Shown: piece by piece, positions 36,285 through 48,156 of the stretch
Position numbering within the stretch: position 1 is the first letter of the stretch
Layout: each line of letters begins with the position of its first letter
DNA from: Cerioporus squamosus
Lineage: Eukaryota > Basidiomycota > Agaricomycetes > Polyporales > Polyporaceae
Assembly (NCBI GenBank): GCA_022592435.1
Contig: JABYQS010000049.1
Location: forward strand, 124,001 to 188,000
Length of the DNA: 64,000 nt
Reading direction: 5' to 3'
Notes under the pieces: model-generated
Database searches by the model: none
Told to the model about the DNA's origin: nothing
Seen by the model: the letters and a program-made list of their open reading frames with translations, nothing else
Program-made: the position numbers and the translations under genes

Positions 36285-37592
36285 TCAGGCCTTCTTGGGA
36301 AGCCCATCCGAACCCAACAGTGCCTCCTCTGCACCAAGAGTGCGCGGACCATCGCCGACACGAGTGTGAATGAGGTTCTTCACCGCACCCACACCGTATG
36401 GCTTCGCAACGCCCTCGTTGAAGCCGGGAACAACCTTGGCCTGCACACCGGAAGTGCCGAAGAGACCGAAGGGATCCTTGAACTCGTCGGCCTGCGGGAA
36501 GTACTTCACGATGAGCTCGACGATCTCCTTGATGTTCTCCTTCGGCGCGTAGATGACCGCGTTCGGGCCCGCGTCGTACGTGTACGCAGCCTTCAGCTTG
36601 CCGCCGTTCGCGACAGCGACGCGGTTGTACTCGACGATGAGCGCGATGATCGCGCGCGAGACGTCATTCATGTAGAAGATCGGGGGGTCGGTGTCGAGCG
36701 CGACGGCGTGGAACTGGTTCGAGTCCTGCATGGTGATGCGCGCGAAGGCGTCGAAGTCGCGCGCGAGGATGGCCTTGGAGATGGCGTCCATGCGCTGCGG
36801 GACGACGTGCTTGATGCGGTGCTGGAGGAGCGGGGACGTCTCGACGGTGCGTTGCATGCCCGAGGTCGAGGACGTGCCCTTCTTCTCGTCGTTTACGACG
36901 CAGATGAGCGCGTGGATGTCCGGCCAGTGCTCGCGCGGGGCGACCTCGACGGCGTACGAGTCGGAGCCGTCTGCGCGCTCGCCCATCTGCCACGCGACGA
37001 AGCCGCCGAAGAGGGAGCGGCAGGCGGACCCGGAGCCTTGCCGTGCGATGAGCGAGAGGCGGGACGGGTCGGTGGGGAGCTGGTAGAGGGCGGCGAGGGA
37101 CGCGACGAGGGCTGCAAAGCCGGACGCGGAGGAGGCGAGGCCCGCCGCGGTCGGGAAGTTGTTGTGAGAGCAGATGTGGACGGGGAAGGCGGAGATCTGT
37201 CTCGAGGCGTTGGCGTCCGCATGCATCCATGAGAATGTACGGGCTCACCTTGGGCAGACTCGAGTCCTTCTCCTCCAACTGTTTCCGGAGTGCTCTCATC
37301 TCCTTGATACACGTCGCAAGACGGCCGCCATCCTTGATCTCCTCCTCGATGGTGTTAAGCCATAGCCTGTCCTTCTCAAACGAGGGGTCTGCGCGGGAGG
37401 TTGTGGTCGACCGCAGATGGTCCTGGTCGAGAGTGACGGAAAGGGAGGAGTTGGTGGGGAGGATGAGCTTGGTGTCGCGCTTCCCCCAGTACCTGGACGG
37501 TGTCAATCGCTGCGCAGATCTACAGATCAAGACACGGACTTAATGCATGCGATGTTGACCGGGGCAGATGCGGTTGCTTGGTAGACAGTCAT
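36285..37592 (-). CDS. mvd1: Diphosphomevalonate decarboxylase
   Basis: The enzyme converts mevalonate diphosphate to isopentenyl diphosphate with ATP, the last step of the mevalonate pathway feeding sterols and terpenes. Three exons (37592-37540, 37492-37249, 37196-36285) give 402 aa, normal for the family. The N terminus ASAPVNIACIKYWGKRDTKL spans the first splice. The GHMP-kinase ATP loop is PTAAGLASSASG at 114-125, with GSGSACRSLFGGF after it. The catalytic Asp is in AYTYDAGPNAV (about residue 307). The second exon joins the third exactly at LPK/ISAFPVHICSHN. All hallmarks are intact. The enzyme supplies precursor for the sesquiterpene synthase at 8-9.9 kb, but the 27 kb between them and the housekeeping role argue against a dedicated cluster. 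Confidence 0.95.
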
Positions 37593-38162
37593 GGCGGCGT
37601 ACAGAGGAGGTTTGGGGAGAAGGAGAAGAGGATTAGGCGGCTTAAGTAGCGAGGAGGACTCATTGCACGATGTCTTGAAATCGTGAAATCGTACGGCTTG
37701 TATGGACGAGTTGCCTTATATGGGCAACGGAGATCTCCTCAATTTACGCTCGAGGCGGAGGACGCGCAGAGATGGAACAGCAGCAGATGGCTCGCATCTG
37801 TCGCCGTGAGCCGCGCATTTTGTGGGACGTTCTGGCTCTCCCTCGAGCACTCAAATTTGTCTTGTCCGTCGGCAATTTTTGCGCAGCGAAGAACCTACGT
37901 TGGAGGAAGAGAGCAAACCCCGAGGGGACGCCGGGGAGCGGAATGGACAGCTTAGTCAGCGTCGGGCGCCCAGATTGCTGTGCTCGTCATCGTCGGCGGA
38001 AGAGACAAACACTCCACGCTCGCTGTTCTTCACGACGACCACGACCATCCCGACGCCGACGACCTCCGCCTTCTCGCTGTTTCAATAGTCGTTCTCTCCT
38101 CCTTTTTTCTTCTTCCTCCCCTCCCTCCCCCTTCCAGACTGGCGACCCTCACCGCCAATGCC
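37593..38162. promoter_or_regulatory. Divergent promoter region, mvd1 and ccr4
   Basis: This is 570 bp between divergent start codons. The ccr4 side (38,090-38,150) is a long CT-rich tract typical of fungal core promoters. The in-frame extension of the first ccr4 exon back to 37,980 is not favoured, because it reads CT-rich low-complexity sequence. No TATA box was identified. Confidence 0.5.
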
Positions 38163-40783
38163 ATGTTCTATCCTCAACAATCCCCGGGCATTGCCCACAA
38201 GCTCCCCACCCACAACCATCCAGGCCAGGTCCACGACCAGTCGCCATGGGGTAGACATCCCGTCTTTGGCCCTGCGAACAACGGCCAGCCCCCGACCTCC
38301 CCCGCCTACCCCCTCTTCACGCATGCGAACGGCACTATGACCGCCATGCAGCACCATCCCCACCAGCATATGCCTGGTCCCCTCACACACCATCACCACC
38401 AGAACTCCCTTTCTCACCCGCACTACCAGTCGCCACCCAACGGAAACGCGCTGCAGGGCCCGCATGGAGCTTTGGGACAGGGTGGCTCACCCGGGGCGAT
38501 AGCGATGCAGATGATGACTCCCCATTGGCAGCAGCAGTTGCTCAAGTACGAGGTACGTCTTCACGTCTATGGCTTGCTATGATTGGGCTCCGATAAGACA
38601 CGGTGTTCGTCGTCGTGTACTCCTCGACGCGCATCCTTGCATGGTCGACCCCTTTCGTAATCCATACGCACAGCATGCTTCGTTTTCGTCTTCTTCATGC
38701 TGCTCGCTCATTCATTCAACTTTGCTGACATGACGGTACCCTCTACCGTAGATGGTCCGTGCCGCGAAATCGCCACACCATCGCGCACGCGCCAGCGCCA
38801 TGGCCGCGCGTACTGTCCACAAGTCTGCGATTCCTATCACGAACCCCAACGCAGTTAAGCCTCCAGAAACGAACGGGGTCGCCAAGGACGGGGAGGCAGG
38901 GATCACTACGTCTCCTTCTGCGAAGTCCCAGACCGCGTCCGAATCGTCCCCAACCATCGCGAGCGCCCTCGCCAATCATCCTTCTTCCACCGTTGCACCC
39001 GTCGAGAGCTCTCGACCGACGGCGCCGAAACCTCCAGGCAACACTTGGCAGTCGTTGGACATGGGTGGCGTGGGTATCAAGAACATCCCTCCCACATCCG
39101 GCCTTTTCGGCTTCGAGTTCCTCACTACCCTCTATCTCAATCACAACCGGCTCGAAGCCGTCCCCCCTCAAATTTCGAAACTCTGCCACCTTGAACTCCT
39201 TGACTTGTCTTGTAACATGCTGACAAGTCTTCCTCCGGAGCTTGGGATGCTCACGTCCCTCAAGGAGCTGTACGTGTTCGATAACCGACTGCAGACAATA
39301 CCTCCCGAGCTCGGTACTCTACACCAACTCCAGACGCTTGGCATCGAGGGGAATCCATTGGAGCTGTCGTTGAAGCAGATCGTGCAGAAGGATGGTACGC
39401 CCGCCCTCATCTCATACCTCCGCGACTCCTGCCCCATCCCTACACCACCTCCCGAACGAGTCTGGAAGCACTTCGTTGCGCAACCAGAACGAGAAGCACC
39501 GGCGAACGACGCGTCCACCGAGTCGTTCTCGCTCTTGTGTTACAACATTCTTTGCGAGCGTTGCGCAACGGAGAGGTTGTACGGGTACACGCCTTCCTGG
39601 GCACTGCAGTGGGACTACCGCAAGGAGCTCATACTCAGTGAAATCCTCTCGCACAATGCGGATTTCATCTGTCTCCAAGAGGTCGACAACGCGCAGTACG
39701 AGGAGTACTTCTTGAAGCACTTGGGACAGCATGATTACGAGGGTGTACACTGGTCGAAGGGTCGATACAAGAACATGACTGAGCAGGAACGGCGCATGAT
39801 AGATGGGTGTGCTACGTTCTACAAGGCGTCCAAGTGAGTACATTGTTCCTCGAATCTCGGAACATACTAATTCACATGTCGTTCGTCAGGTACCAGCTCG
39901 TCGAGAAGCACCTCATTGAGTTCAGCCAGGTGGCGATGCAGCGGCAAGACTTCAAAAAGACCGACGACATGTTCAACCGCGTCCTGGGCAAGGACCACAT
40001 GGCCGTCGTGACGCTGCTGGAGAACAAGGAGACGGGCACGCGCATCATCATCGCAAATGCGCATATACACTGGGACCCACAGTACCGCGATGTCAAGCTT
40101 GTCCAGGCTGCGCTGCTGGTCGAGGAGGTGGAGAAGATCGCGCAGAGCTTCGCGAAGTATCCCCCTCGGCTCCCGCCGACTCCCTCATCCGCTGGCTCCG
40201 CGACCGCACCCTCCGCGGGCGAGAACAACGCCTCGTCGCGGCCTCCGCCAGTCTACACAGACGGTTACAAGATCCCTGTCATCGTCTGTGGAGACTTCAA
40301 CTCGATCCCGCAGAGCGGCGTGTACGAGTTCCTCTCGACGGGCGCCATCCCGCCCAACCACGAGGACTTCATGCATCACACGTATGGGCGGTACACGACG
40401 GAGGGCTTGCGGCACCGCCTGCAGCTCAAGAGTGCGTACGCGGCTGCCGGGGAGTTGCCAATGACGAACTACACGCCGAGCTTCAAGGGCGCGATCGACT
40501 ACATCTGGTACTCCACTCCGAACCTGTCGGTCAACTCGGTGCTCGGCGAGGTGGACCAAGGATATCTGGACAAGGTGGTCGGGTTCCCGAACGCCCACTT
40601 CCCCTCAGAGTACGTCGTTACTTCCTTTGCCTGTCGCGACTTGTCGCTGATGGTATTGCGTCTGTGTTGTATCACATTAGTCACTTGTGTATCGGAGCGG
40701 ACTTCCGCGTGCGCCCGCCTCGAGAACCGCAGCCCGCTCGCCCACCACCGGTGTTCCCCGAGTCCTCGCGAGTGCATTCATAG
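38163..40783 (+). CDS. ccr4: Ccr4, catalytic deadenylase of the CCR4-NOT complex
   Basis: Ccr4 shortens mRNA poly(A) tails as part of CCR4-NOT. Exons 38163-38552, 38752-39833, 39890-40609 and 40681-40783 give 764 aa. Residues 1-240 are Pro/His/Gln-rich and disordered. Leucine-rich repeats follow (LTTLYLNHNRLEAVPPQISK, LELLDLSCNMLTSLPPELGM, LKELYVFDNRLQTIPPEL), which bind the NOT1 scaffold. The endonuclease/exonuclease/phosphatase domain starts at SFSLLCYNILCERC and has the metal-binding Glu in FICLQEVDN, IIIANAHIHWDPQ, VIVCGDFNSIPQSG, IDYIWYS and FPSDHLCI. The final Asp-His pair is joined across the last intron (GA/T CAC). The first intron (38553-38751) is longer than its neighbours. The function is certain. 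Confidence 0.95.
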
Positions 40784-41416
40784 GGTGTCTAGTGACATTG
40801 CACCCACGCTCCTCTCCCTCCCCATTACCCCGCCACGCCTTCATTTGTGCATATTCCTTCTTGTAAATACTATTCTTCTCAGTTCGCTCATCATCGGCGT
40901 AGGCCGAACGGGCGGACGTTCCTTAACCCCTTCCTTCATTGTAGGTGGAACCACAGCGCGGCGTTTGTTTGTCCTGTTGTTGTTCTTCGCCCGGTTTCTG
41001 CTGCGGACGTACGTTTATTTGTCTCGGCTCGGCTGTGATTGTGTTATTTCTTTATATTTTGCGCCGTCTGTTCTCCTCGCACTGTCATCCTACCCTCTCA
41101 TCTCATCCCCGTCGTGTGTGATCCCTACCCGTGTCCCCCTCTGTCGCGCCTGTCCGTCCGTCTGCTTGCTTTCCCGTGTTGGTACATACATACTCTGTCG
41201 CGTTCGACCACTCTGCAAAACTGTAGCATGTGCGTGTACGGCTGTCTTGTTCAATATAAAGTTCCTTTCAAACCTCATCCTCGTCCTCGACGCCCGAAAG
41301 GGCTGAGTACTCCCCGTTGCAGCTCCGGCTGCAACACTGCCTGCACACGTGTTGGGTTCGTGACGACGTCGACGGATAGCTTGCACCTCTCGGATTGACA
41401 TCTGGCAAGCGACCTG
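40784..41416. other. Intergenic, between convergent ccr4 and the aldo/keto reductase
   Basis: About 630 bp, strongly pyrimidine-rich on the plus strand from 40,800 to 41,270. It is probably the long ccr4 3' UTR. AATATAAAG near 41,250 could serve in 3'-end formation. The plus-strand open frame that runs on from ccr4 exon 3 is low-complexity and not considered coding. Confidence 0.5.
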
Positions 41417-42566
41417 TCAAGCACGGATGATCTTCAGCACATTGTCCACCAAGCCTTGCACGTCGCTGAAGTCGAGTTTCTCCACGGCGAGAGCTTCGTC
41501 CATGTGCTGCTCATTCGTCGTCCCGCACAGCGGCGTGACCCCGTTCATCTGCGCGATCTTGAAGAGGACCTGCGCAGGCGTGCACCCTTTCGCGGTGCTT
41601 ATATCGCGCAGGGCAGGGTGGCGCAGCAGGCTCGGCGAGCCGGAGAGCGTCCAGAATGACCTGTGAGTGCATGGTCAGAATGTCACGATTGAAACGCGTT
41701 CGGAACGAAAGGAAGGGCTGTAGACGTACTGGTACTGGATCCCGTGCCGAACGCAGTACGCCCAGACGTCGTTGTTCCACTGGTTGCCCTCGAACCAGCG
41801 GTTCTGCACGACGTCCGGCCGCCGCCCGCCCTCGCGCTCGAGTGCCTCGAGGACGCCGACGTCGTACGTGTTGCTCACGCCGATCTTGCGCAGGACGCCC
41901 GAGTCCTGCAGGGCGACGAGCGTGCGCCACGCGGTGACGGTCTGCGCGACAGTGTGCAGGGGCGAGTGCAGGAGGAGGCTGTCGAGGTAGGTCGTGCGGA
42001 GGTTCTGGAGCGAGGTTTGGACGGAAACGCGGATCTGGGAGGGGATGTCTGCGCTGGGGTCGTATGGGAGGGGCTGGGAGGGGTCTTGCCCGCCGATGGG
42101 TGTGTACCTAAACCGAGACATAGTGGGGTGAGTTCATGGAAGGTACGCGAACGCTGGTATAGAGGCGGACTTCGTCTGTATGAACAAGTCCTCTCTCTTG
42201 AAACCGTACTCATCGTAGAGTGTTTGCAGGGCGGCGCCGACCAGGTCTTCCCTGGAAGGCCAATCAGGACCGGTATCACGATCACTGGAAGAGGTACACT
42301 GAACTCACCTGTAGTGCTTCGGCTGGCACGCTTTGCAGCAGGATATTGGGTTATAATTAACCTTTTATGTGTAGGTCTTGGCTATCTGCTTACCCGTGTC
42401 GATCGCCCTGAAGCCGTGGAGGACTGCGCTCACGACTAGCGCTGTGGTGCGCTCTTTCTTCCTGCATGGGGATGACGGTCAGTATTCTACAAACTAGCCT
42501 TCTTCCATAGGGCGCGGTTCAGTGCTCTCACCACGCGGTTCCGTATATGATCTTCGTCGCTGCCAT
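41417..42566 (-). CDS. Aldo/keto reductase
   Basis: Six exons (42566-42532, 42461-42394, 42330-42309, 42251-42171, 42107-41730, 41660-41417) give 275 aa, in the usual AKR size range. The (beta/alpha)8 barrel motifs are present: GFRAIDTGACQPKHYRED with the catalytic Asp and Tyr, FIQTKYTPIG with the Lys, and LLLHSPL with the His, giving the full D-Y-K-H tetrad. GVLRKIGVSNTYDVGVLEAL and VVQNRWFEGNQWNNDVWAYC are typical. The NADPH-binding end is GCTPAQVLFKIAQMNGVTPL. The enzyme should reduce an aldehyde or ketone with NADPH; the substrate is unknown. Exon 3 is only 22 nt. The first two exons overlap a long hydrophobic frame on the same strand. Confidence 0.88.
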
Positions 42567-43150
42567 GGTAGTTGCAGTTGAAGCCTCTTGAGCATCAGGC
42601 TCTGGGTTGGCCAGACGCCAGCATGTGCCGTGACGTCATAAGCAAGCACATACAAGCTGTGTCCTCCTCCGACTAAGAACTTGTTCAAAACCAGGCGGAG
42701 GCTCGACAACTCGAACAAGCTCCAACTGCTCCAGAATACAACTACCATGGTGGCCTGGAAGGGGCTGAACACGACGAAGCACGCAGGTTCCTTGCCAATA
42801 CAGACTGCTATTTCTGGGATATCGCGGACTCCAAGCGAGATACCGAAAAGCGCGACCAGGCTTTGCCACAATCCTCTATTGTCTTGGTCTAGGACAAGAG
42901 AACAAAGGACGTGGAAGGACGGAGTGCAATTCCCTGGCGCGAGGAGGAATTGGCCGGTCGTCAACGTGCCAGTTCGGCGAGCGGGTTCAAGTTGAACTGT
43001 AGACGGTACAGGGAACGGGAATAGGTATCGCCCGTGGTCCTTGAAGCCTTGCGGTACGGCCCACATCAGCGCAAGGACGACTCCCGCAGATGTATGCGCG
43101 ATACATATACTGAACCAAGCGTTTATCAAGCAACCAGGAGACGCGTTCAA
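42567..43150 (-). other. Upstream part of a hydrophobic open frame, possible decayed membrane-protein gene
   Basis: A 218-codon frame on the minus strand (43150-42494) runs through this stretch and overlaps the first two exons of the aldo/keto reductase. It is rich in hydrophobic runs (SAGVVLALMWAVP, SLVALFGISLGV, FQATMVVVFWSSWSLFE). The end (NKFLVGGGHSLYVLAYDV) faintly resembles the last helices of the multi-pass DUF6533-type membrane proteins common in Agaricomycetes. No complete gene model could be built upstream, and no start region matching that family was found. It may be a relic or a chance frame. Confidence 0.25.
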
Positions 43151-43305
43151 GATACCTCGTTCGCACGCAGGCTATCGTACATGCAAAGAAGAGGCTGATC
43201 ATCGAGTGAGTAGAGCATAGACCAAACCTGATGTCCCAGCAGCTCTTCCCTAGAATGTCCCTGCCCGGGCACCCGGAGCCCCCGAATGGTATGCTTGCAT
43301 GTAGA

Positions 43306-44160
43306 CTACAGTCGCGAAGTGTAAGTTCCGGAGGCGAAGGCGAGATACGACTTCAGAGACGACGAACATGTTCCTCCAGGTAGCGTAGTCTGGTTGAACA
43401 GACCACCGACAGGTTGAGCTGGGGTTGAGGAATTGTCTGTGCGATGAATTGAAAAAAATGCTACGGAGGAACGGAGACGCGATAGACTCACCGGGGACAT
43501 ATGCTACGCCTTCCTCGAGCCTTTCCTGTTTCGCCTTCCGAGAGCTCCGCTGTTGATGTGGGAGTAAGTCTGTGACATTCACCGTTCACGGCCAGTGCAC
43601 TCACCAGCGCGGACGTACGATACCGCCTCGATGCATGCTTGACATCCCGCGACTCTGTGGCAGACCAGCTGTCTCTGTCGAGCATGTCCTCCATATACTC
43701 GAGCACTCTGGAGAATATATGTAGCTGTGAGCCCGTCGCAGGGGAGACGGGATAGGGTCAAACACACTCTCTGCCATCCTCGACGAGCTTCGCGTATTCC
43801 TGTCGTCTCTTCCACTCCGGATAGTTGTTGCCGATCTCTTCCACGTATTCCCCTCCTTCGTCGTGATACTCTTGGGCACGACTGAGCTGATATTCGCGCT
43901 GAAGTGTTTCAAAGCGCCGATGAGGGGACTGGGGGCTTTCGGCAGGCGACCGGTACCCTTGGAAGCATCAAACTTGCGGCTCTTGTCGCCGTTCCGTTTG
44001 GATGCCTGCTGTAGTATCCGCGAGTCAGTGAACGTAACCACACGATGCCGGGAGTCGCGCCTACCGATGACTGAAACATGGGCGTTGGGGAGTCGGGGGA
44101 AAATACCTTGAACAATGGCTTGAGAACTAGGTTGAAAATCCGGAGAGGGGGGCCAGCCAT
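43306..44160 (-). pseudogene. Companion-family member C4, frameshifted
   Basis: Exons 44160-44107, 44008-43768, 43707-43605, 43549-43492 and 43436-43306 would give about 195 aa if one missing base is allowed. The first coding block reads TGRLPKAPSPLIGALKHF. The next, REYQLSRAQEYHDEGGEYVE then NNYPEWKRRQEYAKLVEDG, is in another frame. Comparison with C8 and C9 places the slip at about 43,890-43,897. The third exon, 103 nt as in C8 and C9, encodes VLEYMEDMLDRDSW and VKHASRRYRTSAL. The family is unknown to me: small, charged, with no signal peptide or membrane segment. It lies head to head with kinase K4, with 432 bp between starts. It is either a young pseudogene or carries a sequence error. 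Confidence 0.65.
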
Positions 44161-44465
44161 GGCAACGTGTAGCTCTCGAGGTGCTTTAGAGGGCCCGTGG
44201 GGTTACTGCCTCGGCGCATGATGGGAATGTAGACCTGAGAACGATGTCGAGAGTACAAAGGTTGCCTGAGAAGTACGCAGAACCGCCCAGGATGCCTCGA
44301 GCGCGACGAGTGCTCTCAGGGCAGCGGCATGGCAGCGGGGGCAAAGCGGCTGAGCGACTGACGGCAAGTGACGGCAAGTGGCAAAGAGCAGGCGTCTATA
44401 TGAGTGCACCCACAAATAACCAAATATGGCTCAAAGCAACCAGGAACCCGGGCACGCGCACGTCG

Positions 44466-44509
44466 TGACGTGACGTGGGAGACTCGCGTGGCAAATGTGC
44501 AACCACGTG
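44466..44509 (+). promoter_or_regulatory. K4 promoter element: TGACGTGACGTGGGA plus CACGTG
   Basis: TGACGTGACGTGGGA at 44466-44480 is followed by a CACGTG box at 44504-44509, 84 bp before the K4 start. The same pair, in the same order relative to the kinase, occurs before K7 and K8. TGACGT-type sites are bound by bZIP factors, and CACGTG by bHLH or bZIP factors. It lies in the region shared with the divergent companion C4 and may drive both genes (inference). Confidence 0.6.
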
Positions 44510-44592
44510 AGGGTGTTCAGCGCGTTCGATCGCGTCCGAGTCCGTCACGTACCTTCCTCCTCCTCCAGGCTCCTCCCCCTCCCGCATTCGGC

Positions 44593-46085
44593 ATGAACCA
44601 GCCACGGACTGACCCTGCTAAGCGTGGCCTGCTCTCCGAGAGAGAGACATACTGGCGCGACCGACATGACTGGCTCAAAGAACGCGGATTCGAACTGCGT
44701 CCCCGATTCCGCCCCGGCTGGACTCCTTCGTGGAAAGGAACAAACAGAACGATCATCTCATGCGAAGATGGCATGCGACTCATGGTATGTAGCTTCTTGA
44801 CGTTATCTCTCTCAACTGACTTGACTTTGTGCAGCACACGCAAGTCATTGACGCAGTCAGGACGAAGGACGGCGAGATGGTCGCTATCAAGCAGGTAGAC
44901 AAGTCGGACCATCCACAGGAAGTGGAGATAGGACGCTACTTTACCAAACCACCCTTGTCCGACGAGTTCCGTAACCACTGCATCCCTTACTTTGAGGTGC
45001 TGCAGGATCCACAGATCGCCAACATCGAATTGGTGGTCATGCCTCTCCTGCGAGAGTACAACGACCCGCCATTTGTTACCGTCGGTGAGGCCGTCGAATT
45101 CTTCCATCAAGCGTTTGAGGTATGTAATCATTGCTCGAACAGGTTTCGTTAGTTGATGGTTGAGGGTGCCACCTAGGGCCTCCAATTCATGCACGAACAC
45201 CACGTCGCACATCGGTATGTTGTCGCAGCCGCTGTTCGCAGCCCGTGTTGACACTAACGTGAACTAGAGATATCATGACCCTCAACATCATGATGGACTC
45301 GAAGCCCATACTTCCCGACATGTTCCACCCCACCGCGACTCAGAAGACTCGCGACTTCAAGGGCTACGTGCAACCGTATACACGCACAGCGCGTCCAGTC
45401 AGGTACTACCTGACGGATTTCGGCTTGTCACGACGATATAGCCCGGACGATCCGAACCCACTCGAGGTGCCCATCTTTGGAGGCGACAAGTCGGTACCAG
45501 AGTTTCAGAAGGATCCGTATGCGCCCGCAAACCCGTTCCGCACGGACGTGTACTACATGGGCAACTTGATCAGGGAGGACTTCTTGCAGGTTAGACACCG
45601 AGACTGCGCTCATGAATGAAAGAGCTGATTCGTCAAATGTACAGGTGTACAAGAACCTCACATTCATGTTGCCTCTAGTTGCGCGGATGGTCCAAGACGA
45701 GCCAGAGAAGCGTCCGACCATGGACGTGGTTGTCTCAGAGTTCAAGACACTTGCGTCTAAACTGGGCAGCTTCCAGCTCCGTTCGCGCTTGGTCGAGCGT
45801 CGCGACGGCGCACTCACGAACTTCTTCAAGACTGTCCACCACACGTCCTTCCGCACCATACCGCACGTCCTCACTCGGCGTCCTGCGCGACCGACCCCAA
45901 AGTCGTCGACCTCGCTAGCTGCTGTTGCTGCGAAAGTCTCTCAGCCCGCACGGGATGCCCGGGCCGCAGAGCCAACACCCAGCACTGTTACTGCCTCTCC
46001 TCCAGCGGTCGCCGTTTCAACGCCCCCCGTTGTCGAAGCGCCATCGCATCGCCCAGATGAGGCGGCCCCACACCCTCCACCATAG
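44593..46085 (+). CDS. Kinase-like family member K4 (HRD type)
   Basis: Exons 44593-44784, 44835-45119, 45177-45214, 45268-45589 and 45645-46085 give 425 aa. Motifs run in order: YWRDRHDWLKERGFELRPRF, beta3 Lys in MVAIKQV, HVAHRDIMTLNIMMD, YYLTDFGLSRRY, SVPEFQ, PFRTDVYYMGNLI and EKRPTMDVVV. All catalytic residues are present; the Gly-rich loop is not. It is longer than its relatives because of a Pro/Ala/Ser-rich, probably disordered tail of about 60 residues, with PTPKSSTSLAAVAAKVSQP at its start. It pairs head to head with companion C4. This copy looks functional. No signal peptide or membrane segment was seen, so it is probably cytosolic or nuclear. Confidence 0.88.
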
Positions 46086-48156
46086 TGGCTTCTCTTCTTG
46101 TGGGAGCGCGAGCGCGGGTCGCGTCTCACGTTGGACTTAGTGGGTCAGCCGCTCCCCCCATGTTGGCTTTCATATACCCTGCTCGCTTTGCTCTGCGCTA
46201 TCGCTGAGTACGGCTCTTCGCTGTTGCCCGACGTCTTCTCTGCTGTCATCGTATTGTAGGAACGCATGATGTCCGATCTCACAATTGCCAGCGGCCTGAA
46301 CAATGCAGTGCGCGACACAGCGGCACACGCTGCTTGCCGCTGATACTTGTGTTCTAGCGAGGGTGGCAAGATGTGAATGGTCTGGAGATACAGCTATAAC
46401 CCCGTAAGTACATGGACGACTAGTAGGGACCCAAACAATAACGATGATACTGATCACTATCTGGTTCGAAGGGAGATCGTAGGAGGAGATAAGGTCCGGG
46501 ATACAACGGTTGCGAGTAAGTTGCGAGGGTCATAAGTAATAAGAAAGAGACTGGTCCGAGCAAAGTGGACTTCGTAGGGATCAACAGATGCATTCGTGCC
46601 TTCGCGATTATGGTGGTGCTGGTCGCTATTATGGAGACGAAATGGGAGAAGAGTGGCAAGGGGGTTGAAGTACGTCCTCGTTGCAACTGGAGGAGGAAGG
46701 TAAGTGAGAGGTACTCATCGCGTTTCCTGCCCAAGTCGCGTTCATGGTTCCGCCACCTCATCTCTCACCATCCTAAATCAATTTGGGGAAGGGGTGTCGT
46801 CGGGCGAACGTTTATACGAGGTAGACACAGGGAGTCCGATCGTTCTTGACGGGTCACTGGCCTTGACTGTAACGAGGTGAGCAGGAGAGGGATTAGTTCA
46901 CACATACCCGGAAAGCCTCACCGGCAGCTCCTGTCCCCCAGAGTTCCGGCCCCTCTTCTCGTCTGCACAGTCCTTGTCCACGACCAGACCGAAGTCGCCA
47001 ACGCACTTTCAGACCCGTCGCGCCGCCGCCGGCGGACATGGGCCGGGTTGTCGCAACGTCGCCTAGTGACTTGCCAGCCTCGGAACCTAAACCTGACCGA
47101 CATATCATACCGTTTGGGCAGTCACACAAGGACATGGAGTCGAATTGAGTAGTGAAACCCTGTGGCCGGAGGGGAGGAACTCGAGACGCAGAGAGCTTTC
47201 GGAGGGCTGTCCATTTTCCGGGCGCCAAGATGCCGGCAACTGCCGGAGACCACAGTCAACCTCAACTCAGACCTACTTACTCAGACTGGCCGCCAGAATG
47301 GTAGGCTGGCTTGAAGTTCTTCGTCCCTTCTGATACGATTCTAGAGGGCTCGGATACCAAGACCCTGCCAACCGTGGAAGCTTGGGACAATTTCAATCTA
47401 TCTCGCGACGCTGTGCAAGGATAAGTAGCCTGGCCGAGTCGCGGCGGCGGTGAGGCATCCCACGAGCCGCCCACAAAACGCCATGAGTATTGTCCGCAGA
47501 GAAGCCTTGCGGTATCTGCATGACACAAAGGACAATCAATGGCGTCCTGTATGTGGTCATTAGCACGCCCCGGGTGTCGGTACGGCGTGCCTGGAGGTCA
47601 AGGTAACGCGCCGTCTAGAGGAGATTACAGCTTCCGAGGCCGTCGCACAGGAGCCAAGGTACCCAAGAATGTATTGTTGTACGGCACGAACACAAATGCT
47701 GAACACAGCCCGTTTCTTGCGAGTTGCACGCGGGCTCTCACGAACGTCCACAACAGCGGTACAGGGCCGTGGTTAAGCGATATTCGTAACTTCGTACTGT
47801 CCTTTGTTCCGTTCAATGTTCCTATCCGTTAGTCTGACTTCTTTGATTCAGAAGATTTGGGCGCACTCACAGCGCGTCGACGAACTGGTCCGCTACACAA
47901 TACGCTCCAGTTCCAGGATAACAACGCGGCGGCACATATCTACATACTGTTCCTCGTGCTGACTCCACGAAGGCAACACATCGCCTCCGAACGCCGTACC
48001 ATGAGGTCATTGGTCAACCCCGTGCCAAGGTCGATAGAACGGCGGTTATCTGGAACCACATTCGTCACGACAAATTCAATAACAAGGAAATATGACAAAC
48101 AGGTGAGCGAGAGGGCGGGGGTGTGCGTGGAGGAGATTTGTAAACATGCCTCCGTG
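46086..48156. other. Intergenic, K4 to K5
   Basis: A 2.1-kb stretch between the 3' ends of convergent K4 and K5. Frames reach only about 113 codons and none resembles a known protein or the families nearby. I found no terminal repeats or RNA genes. Confidence 0.45.

Noticed and set aside
36366..37232. 288-codon plus-strand frame opposite mvd1
   Set aside because: It is the antisense shadow of a GC-rich gene, with an Arg/Asp/Val-rich translation and no motif; mvd1 on the minus strand is unambiguous.
40610..41306. Extension of ccr4 exon 3 through its last intron to a stop near 41306
   Set aside because: Splicing at 40610-40680 restores the conserved SDH end of the nuclease domain and a stop at 40783. 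The read-through is CT-rich low-complexity sequence.
8043..42566. A terpenoid gene cluster linking the HAD cyclase, mvd1, the ABC transporter and the aldo/keto reductase
   Set aside because: The genes are spread over more than 30 kb with housekeeping genes between them. mvd1 is a general pathway gene, and no P450 or pathway regulator lies nearby.
42494..43150. A 218-codon hydrophobic frame called as an intact membrane-protein gene
   Set aside because: It overlaps two well-supported exons of the aldo/keto reductase on the same strand and has no convincing start or complete set of helices; kept only as a possible relic.
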